The notes: generated by a model not told the origin, from the letters alone. Positions 8,023 to 17,981 are shown, counted from the first letter of the stretch. The stretch: DNA of 64,000 bases from Pontibacter ramchanderi (GCF_002846395.1 NZ_PJMU01000002.1:310001-374000), one strand, 5' to 3'. A program made the numbers and translations.

Positions 8023-9078
8023 CTATTGCCTTTTTGTGGTATCGGCAGGCACTACCTTAACAGAGTCGGGCGCCGGACGGCGAAACTCGTCCGGGTTTTC
8101 GTCCTGCAGTTCTTTCACCTCCTCCAGCGTAATCACGCGGCCTGTGGCATCTACCTTATACTTGTCTTTGCGACCGATAAGGGAGAACTGCACATAGCGC
8201 TTCGGATAGGCCTGTATATCGCGCAACAGCAGGTTGAGCGCCTCTGTAGACCGGTTCATGTTACGGTACAGTTCCTCGTCGTTCATGAGTTTGCCCAGCG
8301 AGCCCTGGTTGGAGTTAAGCTTGGAGATGGTGGTTTCCAGCTCGTTCACAGCCGAGTTGGCGTCCCGCACCAGTTTGTTGATCTCTACCTGCTTCAGCGT
8401 GTCCGTTATCTCGGCCATATTTAGTGTCAGGCGGTCGATGTTGCGCTGCGTCTGTCTTAGTGCAGCAGTAAGCTGACTGAGATTGCCCGTGATCTGGTTG
8501 ATGTTGCGCTGGTTTTCGCGCAGGATGGCGTTGACCATTTCGGTCGTTCTGTTTGAGTTGGCCAGAATCGACTGGATGTTGTCTTTCGCCTCACTGTCCA
8601 GGAGTCTGTTTACACGAGCCAGTGTGGTGTCCACTTTGTCGATAACGGGAACCGATTTGGAAGACAGCATGTCGCCAATACTGGTCTCCTTGAAAGCGAT
8701 GAGCTCTTCGCCGCCTTTGTACTGTTTTCTGCTGTTGTTAAGGTGCAACGTAATGGCCTTGCTGCCCAAGAGGTCGGAGTTGCCGAGGCTGGCGATGGTG
8801 GAGTCTCCTACCTGCAGGTCTTTCCGAACTTCAATGTCCACACGTACCATGTTGGCGCGGTCGGTGAGCAGTTCCATATCCTTCACGTGGCCTACCTGTA
8901 TGCCATTCAGAAATACAGGATTTGAAATAGTGAGGCCATCTACGCTGTCGTATACTACATAATAAGTGTTGGATTTGGAGAAGAGCGAGGACCCTTTCAG
9001 GAATTCATACCCGAAATACAATATCACAACTGCCGCTATACCTAGCAGGGCAACTTTAATTTCCTTTGATATTTTCAC
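8023..9078 (-). CDS. MCE (MlaD) family lipid-transport protein
   Basis: A single membrane anchor (about residues 9-28) is followed by an MCE domain (about 37-115) with YDSVDGLTISNPVFLNGIQVGHV, then a long helical/coiled-coil region (150-265) and a polar tail. Family members bind lipids and form the periplasmic part of ABC lipid transporters between inner and outer membranes. No permease or ATPase lies beside it, so the partner genes are elsewhere. GTG start, 22 bases after the stop of the amidase gene: a two-gene envelope operon. Confidence 0.9.
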   Translation of the reverse strand: MKISKEIKVALLGIAAVVILYFGYEFLKGSSLFSKSNTYYVVYDSVDGLTISNPVFLNGIQVGHVKDMELLTDRANMVRVDIEVRKDLQVGDSTIASLGNSDLLGSKAITLHLNNSRKQYKGGEELIAFKETSIGDMLSSKSVPVIDKVDTTLARVNRLLDSEAKDNIQSILANSNRTTEMVNAILRENQRNINQITGNLSQLTAALRQTQRNIDRLTLNMAEITDTLKQVEINKLVRDANSAVNELETTISKLNSNQGSLGKLMNDEELYRNMNRSTEALNLLLRDIQAYPKRYVQFSLIGRKDKYKVDATGRVITLEEVKELQDENPDEFRRPAPDSVKVVPADTTKRQ

Positions 9079-9100
9079 GTAGGTGAGTTTGCGTTTTGCT

Positions 9101-9883
9101 TTAGTTCATGGCTTCAAGCTCCTGCTTGTATTCCTTGAAGGCACGATATATACCTGATGCCATATACGTCTGGCCGGTTTTATCGTTAAGGAATTTTTCT
9201 TCAGCAGGATTGGTCAGGAAGCCAGCCTCAATCAGCACGCTCGGCATGTAAGATTTCCAGAGTACCAGGAAGCCCGCCTGCTTTACGCCGCGGCTGGTAC
9301 GGCCAACGCGGGTTTTAAACTCATTTTCTACTTTCTGGGCAAAACGCAGGCTATTGTCGATGTAGGCGCTCTGGTGCAGCGCAAACATAATGTGGCTCTG
9401 CGGGGAGTTCGGGTCGAAGCCACCGTATTTTTCCTTGTAGTCGTCTTCCTGTAAAATAACGGCGTTCTCGCGCTTGGCTACGGCCAGGTTGTTGTTGGAG
9501 GTATGGAGCCCCATGGTATAGGTTTCAGTGCCGTATGCGGCAGGGGGGCCTGAGTTGAGGTGAATGGAGATGAACAGGTCTGCATTGTTCTTGTTGGCTA
9601 TACCTGCGCGGTCTATCAGCTCCACAAACGTATCGTCTTTGCGGGTGTAAACAACTTTTACGTCGGGCACGTTCTTCTCAATTAACGCACCAACCTGCAG
9701 GGCCAGCTTCAGGGCCACATCAGCCTCATGCGAAACTTTGCCGTTACAGCCTATGTCTTTGCCGCCATGACCTGCATCGATTACTACCGTCCGGAGCTTG
9801 TACGCCTTGCGGTATTCGAGCTTGCTGGAAGATAGTAAAAGTAAACTTAGGGCCAGAATTGAAATAGTAACAATATTTCTCAC
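9101..9883 (-). CDS. N-acetylmuramoyl-L-alanine amidase (Amidase_3)
   Basis: A zinc amidase that cuts the bond between MurNAc and the peptide stem. Zinc ligands are His39 in DAGHGGKD, Glu53 in SHEAD and His108 in SIHLN; the catalytic Glu lies in VLIEAGFLTN near residue 218. An N-terminal hydrophobic segment (residues 5-19) is a signal peptide or anchor, so it acts in the periplasm. Insert GFDPNSPQSHIMFALHQSAY is typical of Bacteroidota members. GTG start. First gene of a pair with the MCE protein, divergent from the LptD-like gene. Confidence 0.93.
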   Translation of the reverse strand: MRNIVTISILALSLLLLSSSKLEYRKAYKLRTVVIDAGHGGKDIGCNGKVSHEADVALKLALQVGALIEKNVPDVKVVYTRKDDTFVELIDRAGIANKNNADLFISIHLNSGPPAAYGTETYTMGLHTSNNNLAVAKRENAVILQEDDYKEKYGGFDPNSPQSHIMFALHQSAYIDNSLRFAQKVENEFKTRVGRTSRGVKQAGFLVLWKSYMPSVLIEAGFLTNPAEEKFLNDKTGQTYMASGIYRAFKEYKQELEAMN

Positions 9884-9911
9884 AACGCTCGTTAGTTAAA
9901 AGCTAAAACAA

Positions 9912-9919
9912 TAACTTTG
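9912..9919 (+). promoter_or_regulatory. -7 box of the lptD-like gene
   Basis: TAACTTTG matches TAnnTTTG, 37 bases before the TTG start. A TTAG at 9892 is a weak candidate -33 element. Confidence 0.5.
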
Positions 9920-9956
9920 TACAAAATAAATAAAACTTTAGGGAAGTCTGAAGAAG

Positions 9957-12668
9957 TTGCGCTACATTTTGATTTTTTTGCTGCTGGTGCAGCTCGCCGT
10001 GCTTTCTGCCCAGCCTGTGCTGGGGCAACGGGTGCGCCGTCCTACCACCACTGCTACGCCAAAAGACACTGTCAACATCTCTCCGCCGCAGGATTCGCTC
10101 GTGACCACAGTACCCCAGGGCGACATCGAGACCACAATCAATTACTCTGCCAGAGATTCCATCTTGTTTGAGGTGGACCGCAAGGTCGTGCACCTCTATG
10201 GCGACGCCAAAATCGATTATGGCACCATGGAGCTTTCGGCAGCCTACATCGAAATCAACTACGACCTAAACACCCTAACCGCTACTACGCTTGCCGACTC
10301 AACCGGCAAAGAAACTGGTACTCCGGTGTTTAAGGACGGAGCAGAGAGCTACGCCGCCAAGCGCATTGCTTATAATTACAAAACCAAACGCGGCCGAATC
10401 TCTGAAGTAGTAACGCAACAAGGCGAAGGGTACATACATTCCGAGGTGGTGAAAAAAAATGAGCACAACGAGATTTTCGGCCTGCACAACAAATACACCA
10501 CCTGCAATCTCGAGCACCCGCACTTCTATATCAGCGCCGGGAAAATAAAGGCCATCCCGAACGATAAGATCATGTCGGGTCCCTTTAACCTGGTGATAGC
10601 CGACATACCTACGCCGCTCGGTTTCTTGTTTGGCCTCTTCCCCACCCCGAAAAACAAACGCTCGTCCGGTGTCATCATGCCGACCTTTGGCGAGTCGCGG
10701 GCACGTGGTTTTTACCTGAGCAACGGGGGCTACTACCTGGCCCTAAACGACTACATCGGCACCCGCATCACGGGCGACATTTACTCACTGGGTGGGTATA
10801 AAGTGACTGTTGACAACACCTACATCAAACGTTACTCCTACCGCGGCAACCTGAACATCAGCTACGATTACTTTAAAAACGATGAGGCAGATGTGGCCGA
10901 TCCGAACCGCTCTACCAACAGCCTGGCCGGTTTGCCGCCTAGTCAGCGCACCGCTTTTGTTACGTGGTCGCACAGTCCGGTGCAGAAACCTGGCCGTGGT
11001 CGCTTCACGGCCAATGTGCGCGCAGGTAGCAGCCAGCACAACCGCGTGAATTTTAACAGCCCGAATGCATACCTGGCCCCGACTTTCAACTCGACCATCA
11101 CCTACCAGAAGAACATACAGAACACGCCATTCAGCTATACAGCTACGCTAAGCCAAGGCCAGAACAACGGAGGCTTCGTGGGAGAGGGCGAGAACCGCAG
11201 GCCAGCTCCTACGCGCATGAATTTTACGCTGCCTGACCTTAACTTTGCGATGACGCAGACGAGTCTTTACGAGCTTTTCTCGAAGGACGTGCCGACTGGC
11301 AAGTGGTACGAGAACTTTACTTTCGGCTACAACGTGCGGCTCCGCAACGAGGTGTCGAACCAGGTGACGGCCCGCAGGCTAGGCAATATACCTGTGGTGA
11401 ACGGAACGGAAAGAGACACCACGTTTGCGCTTAACTTTGACAACCTCGACCGCCTTTGGCAAAACGGCCGCAAGAGCGCCGACCACAACTTTAATATCGG
11501 CCTGGGTAACTACAAGGTATTCCGCTTCTTCAACCTGACACCGACCGTGACCTACCGCGAATCATGGTTCGACAAAAAGCTAACCTATTCCTACGACGAG
11601 GAGCAGAGAGCTGTGCGCATCGACACGGCAGGCTTTGGCAGGGTATACGAATACGGCGCCGGAGCCTCCCTTAACACGACGGTGTACGGTACTGTGCAGT
11701 TTCCGAAAAGCAAGCGCGTGGAGGCCATCCGCCATACCATGATTCCAAGCATTAGCTATGGCTACCGTCCTAACTTCGGCGACGAAAACCGTTTCGGCTT
11801 TAGCCAGACCACGCAAGTTGCCATCGACACGCTCACGAACCAACCAATCTTCCAGACGCTGCCACGCTTTAACGGGAGCGTGCCTGGGGGAGGCTTGCAG
11901 AGCAGCCTGGGTATCCAGATCAATAACCGGGTAGAGATGAAGGTACGCTCGCGCAGCGATTCCACAGAAGCCAAATCGGAAAAGGTGAGCCTGATCGACA
12001 ACCTGAACATCGGTACTACCTACAACCTGGCTGCCGACTCGCTGCGACTTTCGCCCATCAATATCAGCATGAACACACGCCTGTTCAAGGTGTTTGATGT
12101 AAACTTCACCTCCACCCTCGACCCTTACCAGCTCAGTCCGGACGGCAACCGTCGTATTGACCGCTACATGCTGGAGTCGCCTGGCTTTAAGCTGGCCCGA
12201 CTAACCAATGCCAACCTGAGTGTGCGGGCGAACTTTAACCCAGAAGCGCGGTCTACTAACACACCACCGCCGACCAACCTGCCGGGTATGCTGAACCCGA
12301 ATGACCAGTTCCTGCCGGACTACGTGGACTTCAACATCCCCTGGACGCTCAACCTGGATTATACCATCTACTATACCGGCGGCACACAACAAAACGAGGG
12401 CACCATTACCCAGAACATCGGCATGCAGGGCACACTGAACCTAACCGAAAAGTGGAAGTTTGGCTACATGGCCGGGTATGACTTTACGAACAATAACATC
12501 TCCAACGCCAGCGTCGATATTTACCGCGACCTGCACTGCTGGGAGATGAGCATCGGCTGGCGGCCTTTCGGTCTGATGCGCGGCTATAACGTAACCATCA
12601 ACGCCCGTTCTGCCCTGCTACGCGACCTGCGCCTGACCAGAAACAGATCAGGTATGAACTTCAGATAA
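9957..12668 (+). CDS. LptD-like outer-membrane LPS assembly protein
   Basis: A 903-aa exported protein. Signal peptide about residues 1-22. An OstA-like N-terminal part (residues 65-190) carries the repeating DSILFEVDRKVVHLYGDAKIDYGTMEL and AAKRIAYNYKTKRGRI patterns; the large rest is an aromatic, alternating-strand barrel with GFLFGLFPTPKNKRSSGVIMPTFGESRARGFYLSNGGYY, the hallmark of the Bacteroidota LptD family. It should insert lipopolysaccharide in the outer leaflet. The start codon is TTG; there is no in-frame ATG before the signal peptide. Divergent from the amidase operon and ended by a hairpin at 12674. Confidence 0.87.
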   Translation: MRYILIFLLLVQLAVLSAQPVLGQRVRRPTTTATPKDTVNISPPQDSLVTTVPQGDIETTINYSARDSILFEVDRKVVHLYGDAKIDYGTMELSAAYIEINYDLNTLTATTLADSTGKETGTPVFKDGAESYAAKRIAYNYKTKRGRISEVVTQQGEGYIHSEVVKKNEHNEIFGLHNKYTTCNLEHPHFYISAGKIKAIPNDKIMSGPFNLVIADIPTPLGFLFGLFPTPKNKRSSGVIMPTFGESRARGFYLSNGGYYLALNDYIGTRITGDIYSLGGYKVTVDNTYIKRYSYRGNLNISYDYFKNDEADVADPNRSTNSLAGLPPSQRTAFVTWSHSPVQKPGRGRFTANVRAGSSQHNRVNFNSPNAYLAPTFNSTITYQKNIQNTPFSYTATLSQGQNNGGFVGEGENRRPAPTRMNFTLPDLNFAMTQTSLYELFSKDVPTGKWYENFTFGYNVRLRNEVSNQVTARRLGNIPVVNGTERDTTFALNFDNLDRLWQNGRKSADHNFNIGLGNYKVFRFFNLTPTVTYRESWFDKKLTYSYDEEQRAVRIDTAGFGRVYEYGAGASLNTTVYGTVQFPKSKRVEAIRHTMIPSISYGYRPNFGDENRFGFSQTTQVAIDTLTNQPIFQTLPRFNGSVPGGGLQSSLGIQINNRVEMKVRSRSDSTEAKSEKVSLIDNLNIGTTYNLAADSLRLSPINISMNTRLFKVFDVNFTSTLDPYQLSPDGNRRIDRYMLESPGFKLARLTNANLSVRANFNPEARSTNTPPPTNLPGMLNPNDQFLPDYVDFNIPWTLNLDYTIYYTGGTQQNEGTITQNIGMQGTLNLTEKWKFGYMAGYDFTNNNISNASVDIYRDLHCWEMSIGWRPFGLMRGYNVTINARSALLRDLRLTRNRSGMNFR

Positions 12669-12673
12669 CCCCG

Positions 12674-12712
12674 AACAGCCATACCTGAAAATTGGATGGC
12701 TGTTTATGTTTT
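12674..12712 (+). terminator. Terminator of the lptD-like gene
   Basis: AACAGCCAT (12674-12682) pairs with ATGGCTGTT (12696-12704), followed by a T-rich stretch. Confidence 0.7.
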
Positions 12713-12720
12713 GATTTTTA

Positions 12721-12728
12721 TAATTTTG
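12721..12728 (+). promoter_or_regulatory. -7 box of panB
   Basis: TAATTTTG lies 23 bases before the ATG at 12752. Its place inside the longer open frame argues that translation starts at 12752 and not at 12692. Confidence 0.5.
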
Positions 12729-12751
12729 AATCAAATCCAAACCTGCATCCT

Positions 12752-13570
12752 ATGTCTGTTCATAAAAGCGACGTAAAAAAAGTCACCACCCACCAGCTGC
12801 AGAATATGAAAGAGCGCGGCGAGAAGATCTCCATGCTCACGGCCTACGATTACTCGATGGCCACCATTCTGGACGCCGCCGGTGTGGACGTGCTGCTTGT
12901 CGGCGACTCTGCCTCTAACGTAATGGCTGGCCACGAAACAACACTACCCATCACGCTAGACCAGATGATCTACCATGCCTCTTCTGTGGTGCGTGGCGTA
13001 AACCGTGCTTTTGTGGTAGTCGATTTGCCGTTTGGCTCATACCAGGGCAATTCTTCGGAAGCGCTTCGCTCGACCATTCGCATCATGAAGGAATCGGGCG
13101 CGCACGGCATCAAGCTAGAAGGCGGTGCCGAGATAAAGGAATCGATTATCCGCATTCTGAGCGCCGGCGTACCGGTAATGGGTCACCTGGGCCTGACACC
13201 GCAGTCGATCTACAAGTTCGGTACCTATACCGTGCGCGCCAAAGAAGAGGCCGAGGCTCAGAAACTGATCGATGACGCTCTGCTGCTGCAGGAGCTGGGC
13301 TGCTTCTCGATCGTGCTGGAGAAGATCCCTTCGGAACTGGCCAAGCGCGTGGCCGAGAAGCTGGAAATTCCGATCATAGGTATAGGCGCAGGTCCGCATG
13401 TAGACGGGCAAGTGCTGGTAGTGCACGACATGCTGGGCATCAACAAAGAATTCAAACCCCGCTTTCTGCGTCGCTATGCCGATCTGCACACCATCATGAC
13501 CGATGCGGTGCAGAACTACGTGAAGGACGTAAAGAGCAAAGACTTCCCGAACGAGAAAGAAGCGTATTAA
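12752..13570 (+). CDS. panB: 3-methyl-2-oxobutanoate hydroxymethyltransferase
   Basis: First step of pantothenate synthesis: adds a hydroxymethyl group from methylene-THF to ketoisovalerate, giving ketopantoate. 272 aa, family length. Conserved stretches include [66 protein letters not shown] and [15 protein letters not shown]. The metal-binding Asp of VGDS and Glu of LEGG are visible. The start [10 protein letters not shown] is preferred over an upstream in-frame codon because a promoter box falls between them. A 16-bp stretch spanning its stop codon is duplicated directly downstream. Confidence 0.95.
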   Translation: MSVHKSDVKKVTTHQLQNMKERGEKISMLTAYDYSMATILDAAGVDVLLVGDSASNVMAGHETTLPITLDQMIYHASSVVRGVNRAFVVVDLPFGSYQGNSSEALRSTIRIMKESGAHGIKLEGGAEIKESIIRILSAGVPVMGHLGLTPQSIYKFGTYTVRAKEEAEAQKLIDDALLLQELGCFSIVLEKIPSELAKRVAEKLEIPIIGIGAGPHVDGQVLVVHDMLGINKEFKPRFLRRYADLHTIMTDAVQNYVKDVKSKDFPNEKEAY

Positions 13571-13730
13571 TTTTAGAGCGTATTAATTTTAGTTAAGAGT
13601 TATGAGTTTAAAGTTAAGCGTGAAAGGTATGCGCAGGTATAGCGAGCACCTTTAGGCTTGGCGCTTATTTCAACTGCAATGCTACCCACTTTTTGATTCT
13701 AGATTTTTAACTCTTAACTTTTAACTCTTA
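13561..13730. repeat. Tandem duplication and inverted-repeat module after panB
   Basis: AGCGTATTAATTTTAG occurs twice in tandem (13561-13576 and 13577-13592); the first copy includes the panB stop. A left arm of TTAAGAGTTA-type sequence (13592-13618) is matched by an inverted arm at 13707-13730. No gene lies between. The layout matches other intergenic modules of this window but with its own arm motif. Confidence 0.65.
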
Positions 13731-13736
13731 TCTACA

Positions 13737-14408
13737 TTGCTAGACGTTCTTTTTGAGGATAACCATGTGTTGGTGGTGAATAAGCCAGTCGGTTTGCTCG
13801 TGCACGGCGATGAAACCGGCGACGTGTGCCTGGCCGACCTGGCGAAGGCTTATATCAAAGAGAAGTATAACAAGCCTGGCAATGTGTACATTGGTGTGGT
13901 GCACCGCCTTGACCGACCTGTGAGCGGTGTGGTGCTGCTTGCCAAAACCTCCAAAGCCCTTACCCGGCTCAACGAATTGTTCCGCAGCAAAAAGACTGTG
14001 AAAACCTATTGGGCCGTGGTGCTCAACCGCCCGGCTATACCTGAGCAAACGCTGGTGCACTGGCTCATAAAGGACAGCAGTCGCAACGTGACAAAAGCCT
14101 ACGCCCGCGAAAACAAAAATGGCCTTCGCTCCGAACTAAGCTACCGCCTGATCGGGCAGCATGACAAGAACTACCTGCTGGAGGTAAACCCCGTTACTGG
14201 TCGTCCGCACCAGATTCGGGTGCAGCTGGCCTCCATGCACTGCCCCATTGCAGGCGACCTGAGGTATGGCGCCAGCCAGCCACTCCCGGACAAGAGCATC
14301 GCCCTGCACGCCCGCATGCTGCAATTCGAGCACCCAACGCTCAAAACCATGATTACCGTGACCGCTCCGCTGCCTTCCGCTCCTGTTTGGGCACCGTTTA
14401 AAAACTGA
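13737..14408 (+). CDS. RNA pseudouridine synthase, RluA family
   Basis: Converts uridine to pseudouridine in rRNA or tRNA. The catalytic motif HRLDRPVSG lies at residues 56-64, with Asp59 as nucleophile. Further family motifs are NKPVGLLVH, YWAVV, and EVNPVTGRPHQIRVQLA. At 223 aa it is the short form without an S4 domain. The start is TTG at 13737; MLDVLFEDNHVLVVNKP is a natural N-terminus for the family. The exact RNA target cannot be assigned. Confidence 0.9.
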   Translation: MLDVLFEDNHVLVVNKPVGLLVHGDETGDVCLADLAKAYIKEKYNKPGNVYIGVVHRLDRPVSGVVLLAKTSKALTRLNELFRSKKTVKTYWAVVLNRPAIPEQTLVHWLIKDSSRNVTKAYARENKNGLRSELSYRLIGQHDKNYLLEVNPVTGRPHQIRVQLASMHCPIAGDLRYGASQPLPDKSIALHARMLQFEHPTLKTMITVTAPLPSAPVWAPFKN

Positions 14409-14467
14409 TATTAGTCATCTTTCTGAACTTTTATACCTGAATTTATTCTTTCTATAAAATCAGATTG

Positions 14468-14475
14468 TAATTTTG
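14468..14475 (+). promoter_or_regulatory. -7 box upstream of the desaturase
   Basis: TAATTTTG matches TAnnTTTG, about 75 bases before the ATG. Confidence 0.4.
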
Positions 14476-14549
14476 CAGAAGGCAACGTGTCTGCCTAAAC
14501 CAAGCCTATACCTGAACAAGAATTTAAACACTTTACACACGACCCGTTA

Positions 14550-15320
14550 ATGGCCATACTTATTTTCTTCGTACTGCACTGGTACATTTCTTTGTTCGTG
14601 CAGACCTTTTTCCTGCACCGCTACGCAGCCCACAAGATGTTCACGATGAACCCATTCTGGGAGAAGGCGTTCTATCTGCTCACCTACATTGCGCAGGGCT
14701 CCTCGTTCCTGTCGCCACGTGCTTACGCTATTTTGCACCGCATGCACCACGCTTTCTCTGACACGGAGCGTGACCCGCACTCGCCGCATTACTCCAACAA
14801 TGCTTTTGCAATGATGTGGAAGACCAAGAACATTTACAACGACGTGCTGAACCACCGTGTGGAGCCGGAGCGCCGTTTTGATGGCGACTACCCTATGTGG
14901 CCGGCACTGGAGAAACTAGGTGACAGCTATTACTCACGTATTGGCTGGGGTGTGGCTTATGTATTGTTCTACATTGCTTTCGCCACACAGTGGTGGATGT
15001 TCCTGCTATTGCCGATTCACTTCCTGATGGGCCCTGTGCACGGTGCCATCGTAAACTGGAGCGGTCACAAGTACGGCTACCAGAACTTCGACAATAACGA
15101 CAAGTCGCGCAACTCGCTATTCTTCGACTTCCTGACAGGCGGTGAGCTGTTCCAGAACAACCACCACAAACTGCCTAACCGCGTGAACTTCGGCGTAAAG
15201 TGGTGGGAAGTAGACCCAACCTGGCCTGTCATCTGGACGCTGGACAAGCTGAGCATCATCAAGCTGAAACCAGTGAAAGTAAAAGCAGCCAGACCTCCAA
15301 GAGCAAAAGCCAACGCTTAA
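14550..15320 (+). CDS. Acyl-CoA/acyl-lipid desaturase
   Basis: A membrane di-iron fatty-acid desaturase. The three histidine boxes are HRYAAH (residues 23-28), HRMHHAFSD (63-71) and NNHHK (204-208), with further ligand-like His at NWSGHKYG (about 174). Hydrophobic segments lie at about 2-20, 38-55 and 135-165. It introduces a double bond into membrane acyl chains and adjusts fluidity. At 256 aa it is a compact form. The tail KPVKVKAARPPRAKANA is basic. Own promoter upstream and a strong terminator after it. Confidence 0.92.
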   Translation: MAILIFFVLHWYISLFVQTFFLHRYAAHKMFTMNPFWEKAFYLLTYIAQGSSFLSPRAYAILHRMHHAFSDTERDPHSPHYSNNAFAMMWKTKNIYNDVLNHRVEPERRFDGDYPMWPALEKLGDSYYSRIGWGVAYVLFYIAFATQWWMFLLLPIHFLMGPVHGAIVNWSGHKYGYQNFDNNDKSRNSLFFDFLTGGELFQNNHHKLPNRVNFGVKWWEVDPTWPVIWTLDKLSIIKLKPVKVKAARPPRAKANA

Positions 15321-15326
15321 CTATAC

Positions 15327-15357
15327 AAAAGCCCTCCCGCACTGGAGGGCTTTTTTT
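15327..15357 (+). terminator. Terminator of the desaturase gene
   Basis: GCCCTCC (15331-15337) pairs with GGAGGGC (15344-15350), followed by seven T. Confidence 0.88.
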
Positions 15358-15524
15358 GCGGCTGCAGGTGTAGCGGTACACAAGCTTATTTCAGGTTGCC
15401 CAAATTGCCAGCAAATGATAGGCAGGTATAGTCGCTGGTATAGCCTACACTCAAAGGAGCGTTGTCTGCTATGGCGCTAAGCATTATACCTGGTGGCACC
15501 TCACGAATCAATTCCCAAAATATC

Positions 15525-15556
15525 TTGCATTAATTGGCACAAAATCATTACCTTTG
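15525..15556 (+). promoter_or_regulatory. Promoter of the rpsP-rimM-trmD cluster
   Basis: TTG (15525-15527), 21 bases, then TACCTTTG (15549-15556): a good match to the Bacteroidota -33/-7 promoter. It gives a leader of about 45 bases before rpsP. Confidence 0.75.
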
Positions 15557-15609
15557 CGGTTCTAAAAACTGACGGACGGGTTCCGCCGACTTAACAATTT
15601 ATATAAAAA

Positions 15610-16155
15610 ATGGCTGTTAAAATCAGACTGGCCCGCAGAGGCCGCAAAAAAGCCGCTATCTACGATATCGTAGTAGCTGACGCTCGAGCACCACGTGATG
15701 GTAAATTTATCGAGAAACTGGGTACTTACAACCCAAACACAAACCCTGCTTCTATCGACTTCAGCGAGGAGAAGGCGTTCCAGTGGTTGATGAACGGTGC
15801 TCAGCCAACTGACACTGTAAAAGCAATGCTTTCTTACAGAGGTATTCTGTACAAGAAGCACCTGCAAATCGGTGTGGCAAAAGGCGCTATTTCTCAGGAA
15901 ACAGCTGACGCTCGCTTCGAAGAGTGGAAGAAAGAGAAAGAAGCCAAAATCGAAGGCAAGCGCTCTACATTGGGCTCTGAGAAAGAGGCTAAGCGTAAGG
16001 CTGCGTTCGAAGCTGAAACGAAAGTGAAAGAAGCTCGTGCAGAGGCGATCCGTCAGCGTGAGGCTGCTAAGCTTGCTGCTGATGCTCCTGCTGCTGAAAC
16101 AGAAGAGGCTCCTGAGGCAGCTGCCGAAGGCGAATCTACTGAAGAGCAAGCATAA
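15610..16155 (+). CDS. rpsP: 30S ribosomal protein S16 with C-terminal extension
   Basis: The N-terminal 80 residues ([42 protein letters not shown]...) are a standard S16, needed for 30S assembly. The chain then runs on to 181 aa with a charged, Ala/Glu/Lys-rich tail; such tails are usual in Bacteroidota S16 but absent from the about 82-aa enterobacterial protein. Codon use is biased as in highly expressed genes. First gene of the cluster S16-RimM-TrmD, with 12 bases to rimM. Confidence 0.96.
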   Translation: MAVKIRLARRGRKKAAIYDIVVADARAPRDGKFIEKLGTYNPNTNPASIDFSEEKAFQWLMNGAQPTDTVKAMLSYRGILYKKHLQIGVAKGAISQETADARFEEWKKEKEAKIEGKRSTLGSEKEAKRKAAFEAETKVKEARAEAIRQREAAKLAADAPAAETEEAPEAAAEGESTEEQA

Positions 16156-16167
16156 ATTACAGTTGCC

Positions 16168-16731
16168 ATGAAGATTGATGACTGCTTTCTGTTAGGACAC
16201 ATCGTCAAAACCCATGGCATCAAGGGACAAGTAGTCGCGTTTTTCGACGTGGACTACCCCGAAGATTATGATGAATTGGAATCAGTCTTCCTGGAACAAC
16301 AGGGAAGACTGGTTCCTTTTTTTATTGAAGGCATGGAGCCGCAGGCCAAAGGCCGCTTCATCATCAAGTTCGAGGACATCAGCACCATCGAGCAGGCCGA
16401 GAAGCTGCGCAACACCAGCCTATACCTGCCGCTTGACGAGCTGCCTGAGCTGGAAGATGGCCAGTTTTACTTCCATGACGTAATTGGCTACCGTGTGGTC
16501 GACCAGAACCACGGCCCGCTGGGTACCGTGAAAGAGTTTTACGACATGCCGCAGCAACAGCTGATGGCCATGGACTACAACAACGAGGAGATGCTTATAC
16601 CTGTAATGGACGAAGTATTCCTGCGTGCCGACCACGAAACCAAAGAGCTGCACGTAAACCTGCCTGAGGGCCTGCTGGAGGTATACACCCAGCCTGGTTC
16701 CCCTGACGACGCCGACGACCGCGACGAGTAG
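16168..16731 (+). CDS. rimM: Ribosome maturation factor RimM
   Basis: Helps mature the 30S head and binds S19 in known species. N-terminal RimM domain [27 protein letters not shown], then a PRC-barrel part [39 protein letters not shown], ending with the conserved [30 protein letters not shown]. The last 13 residues are acidic. 187 aa. Lies between rpsP and trmD, the classic order. Confidence 0.95.
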   Translation: MKIDDCFLLGHIVKTHGIKGQVVAFFDVDYPEDYDELESVFLEQQGRLVPFFIEGMEPQAKGRFIIKFEDISTIEQAEKLRNTSLYLPLDELPELEDGQFYFHDVIGYRVVDQNHGPLGTVKEFYDMPQQQLMAMDYNNEEMLIPVMDEVFLRADHETKELHVNLPEGLLEVYTQPGSPDDADDRDE

Positions 16732-16747
16732 CCCCAATCCCCTTATC

Positions 16748-17425
16748 ATGCGATTCGACATTATCAGTTGCCAGCCCGACCTGTTGGACAGTCCTTTTAG
16801 CCATTCCATCGTTAAAAGAGCCCAGCAAAAAGGTTTGGTGGATATCCACATACACGACCTGCGCAAATACGCCATCAACAAGCATGGCCAGATTGACGAC
16901 TACGCCTTTGGCGGCGGGGCAGGTATGGTGATGATGATTGAGCCCATCGATAAACTACTGACGGAGCTAAAAGCCGAGCGGGACTACGATGCCGTGATTT
17001 ACATGACGCCTGACGGACAAACGCTGAACCAGCAGGTGGTGAATCAGTTTTCGCTGATGCGCAACGTCATTATTCTGTGCGGGCATTACAAAGGCGTGGA
17101 CGAGCGTGTGCGGCAGCATTACGTGACCCACGAAATCAGCATCGGCGACTATGTGCTGTCGGGCGGTGAACTGGGAGCGGCTGTGCTGGCCGATGCCATT
17201 ATACGCATTATACCTGGGGTGCTCAACGACGAGTCCTCCGCCCTGACCGATTCGTTTCAGGACGGACTGCTGGCACCTCCCGTGTATACCCGACCTGCAG
17301 ATTACAAAGGCATGAAAGTGCCCGACATCCTGCTTTCGGGCGACAACCCCAAGATAGAGCAGTGGCGCTTTGAACAGGCCATTGAGCGGACGAAACAACG
17401 TCGGCCAGATCTGCTCGACGAGTAG
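16748..17425 (+). CDS. trmD: tRNA (guanine37-N1)-methyltransferase
   Basis: A SPOUT (trefoil-knot) enzyme methylating G37 of tRNAs with SAM. Motifs: [56 protein letters not shown], and the knot [28 protein letters not shown]. 225 aa, normal length. 16 bases after rimM. It encodes a motif octamer (ATTATACCTGG variant) in the knot region. Acts in the cytoplasm to prevent frameshifting. Confidence 0.96.
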   Translation: MRFDIISCQPDLLDSPFSHSIVKRAQQKGLVDIHIHDLRKYAINKHGQIDDYAFGGGAGMVMMIEPIDKLLTELKAERDYDAVIYMTPDGQTLNQQVVNQFSLMRNVIILCGHYKGVDERVRQHYVTHEISIGDYVLSGGELGAAVLADAIIRIIPGVLNDESSALTDSFQDGLLAPPVYTRPADYKGMKVPDILLSGDNPKIEQWRFEQAIERTKQRRPDLLDE

Positions 17426-17536
17426 TTTACAGGTATAGAAACGTGCTCAAAACCGCTGTTTTAGCTGGTTTAAGGTATAAGTTTCAAAAACCTACATTTT
17501 TTTTCTGCAAAAATTCTTAAGTAATAAATAATTACA

Positions 17537-17544
17537 TATCTTTG
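17537..17544 (+). promoter_or_regulatory. -7 box of rplS
   Basis: TATCTTTG, 44 bases before the rplS ATG, suggests that L19 has its own promoter in addition to read-through from trmD. No clear -33 TTG is seen. Confidence 0.5.
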
Positions 17545-17588
17545 CAGTCCGAATTTTGAAGAAGATATTTAGCTTTAACAACATAGCC

Positions 17589-17942
17589 ATGAGCGAATTA
17601 CTTAAATTTATCGAGCAGGAATCTACAGATAAGCGCGCCTCTTTCCCTTCTTTCCAGGCTGGCGATACGATCAACATCCACGTGAAAATCCGCGAGGGTA
17701 ACAAAGAGCGTATCCAGCAGTTTCAGGGCGTTGTAATCCAGCGTAAGAACGTAAACACAAACGGTGAGACATTCACTGTAAGAAAAGTGTCTAACCAGAT
17801 TGGTCTGGAGCGTATTTTCCCACTGCTTTCTCCATCTATCGAGAAAATCGAGCTTGTAAGAAAAGGCCGTGTTAGAAGAGCTAGACTATACTACTTGAGA
17901 GGCCTGCAGGGTAAAGCTGCTCGTATCAAGGAAAGAAGATAA
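17589..17942 (+). CDS. rplS: 50S ribosomal protein L19
   Basis: Located at the 30S-50S interface. 117 aa, family length: [53 protein letters not shown], then [58 protein letters not shown]. The ATG at 17589 is chosen over an upstream in-frame codon at 17556 because homologs start MSELLKF. Last gene of the cluster; strong terminator behind. Confidence 0.96.
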   Translation: MSELLKFIEQESTDKRASFPSFQAGDTINIHVKIREGNKERIQQFQGVVIQRKNVNTNGETFTVRKVSNQIGLERIFPLLSPSIEKIELVRKGRVRRARLYYLRGLQGKAARIKERR

Positions 17943-17981
17943 TTGAAGAACCTGTTTTCATAAGTTTTCCATAGTTTTAGT

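Noticed and set aside
6304-9883. Carboxylase and amidase-MCE genes as a single leftward operon
   Set aside because: A terminator (7967-7994) and a new -7 box (7997-8004) separate them.
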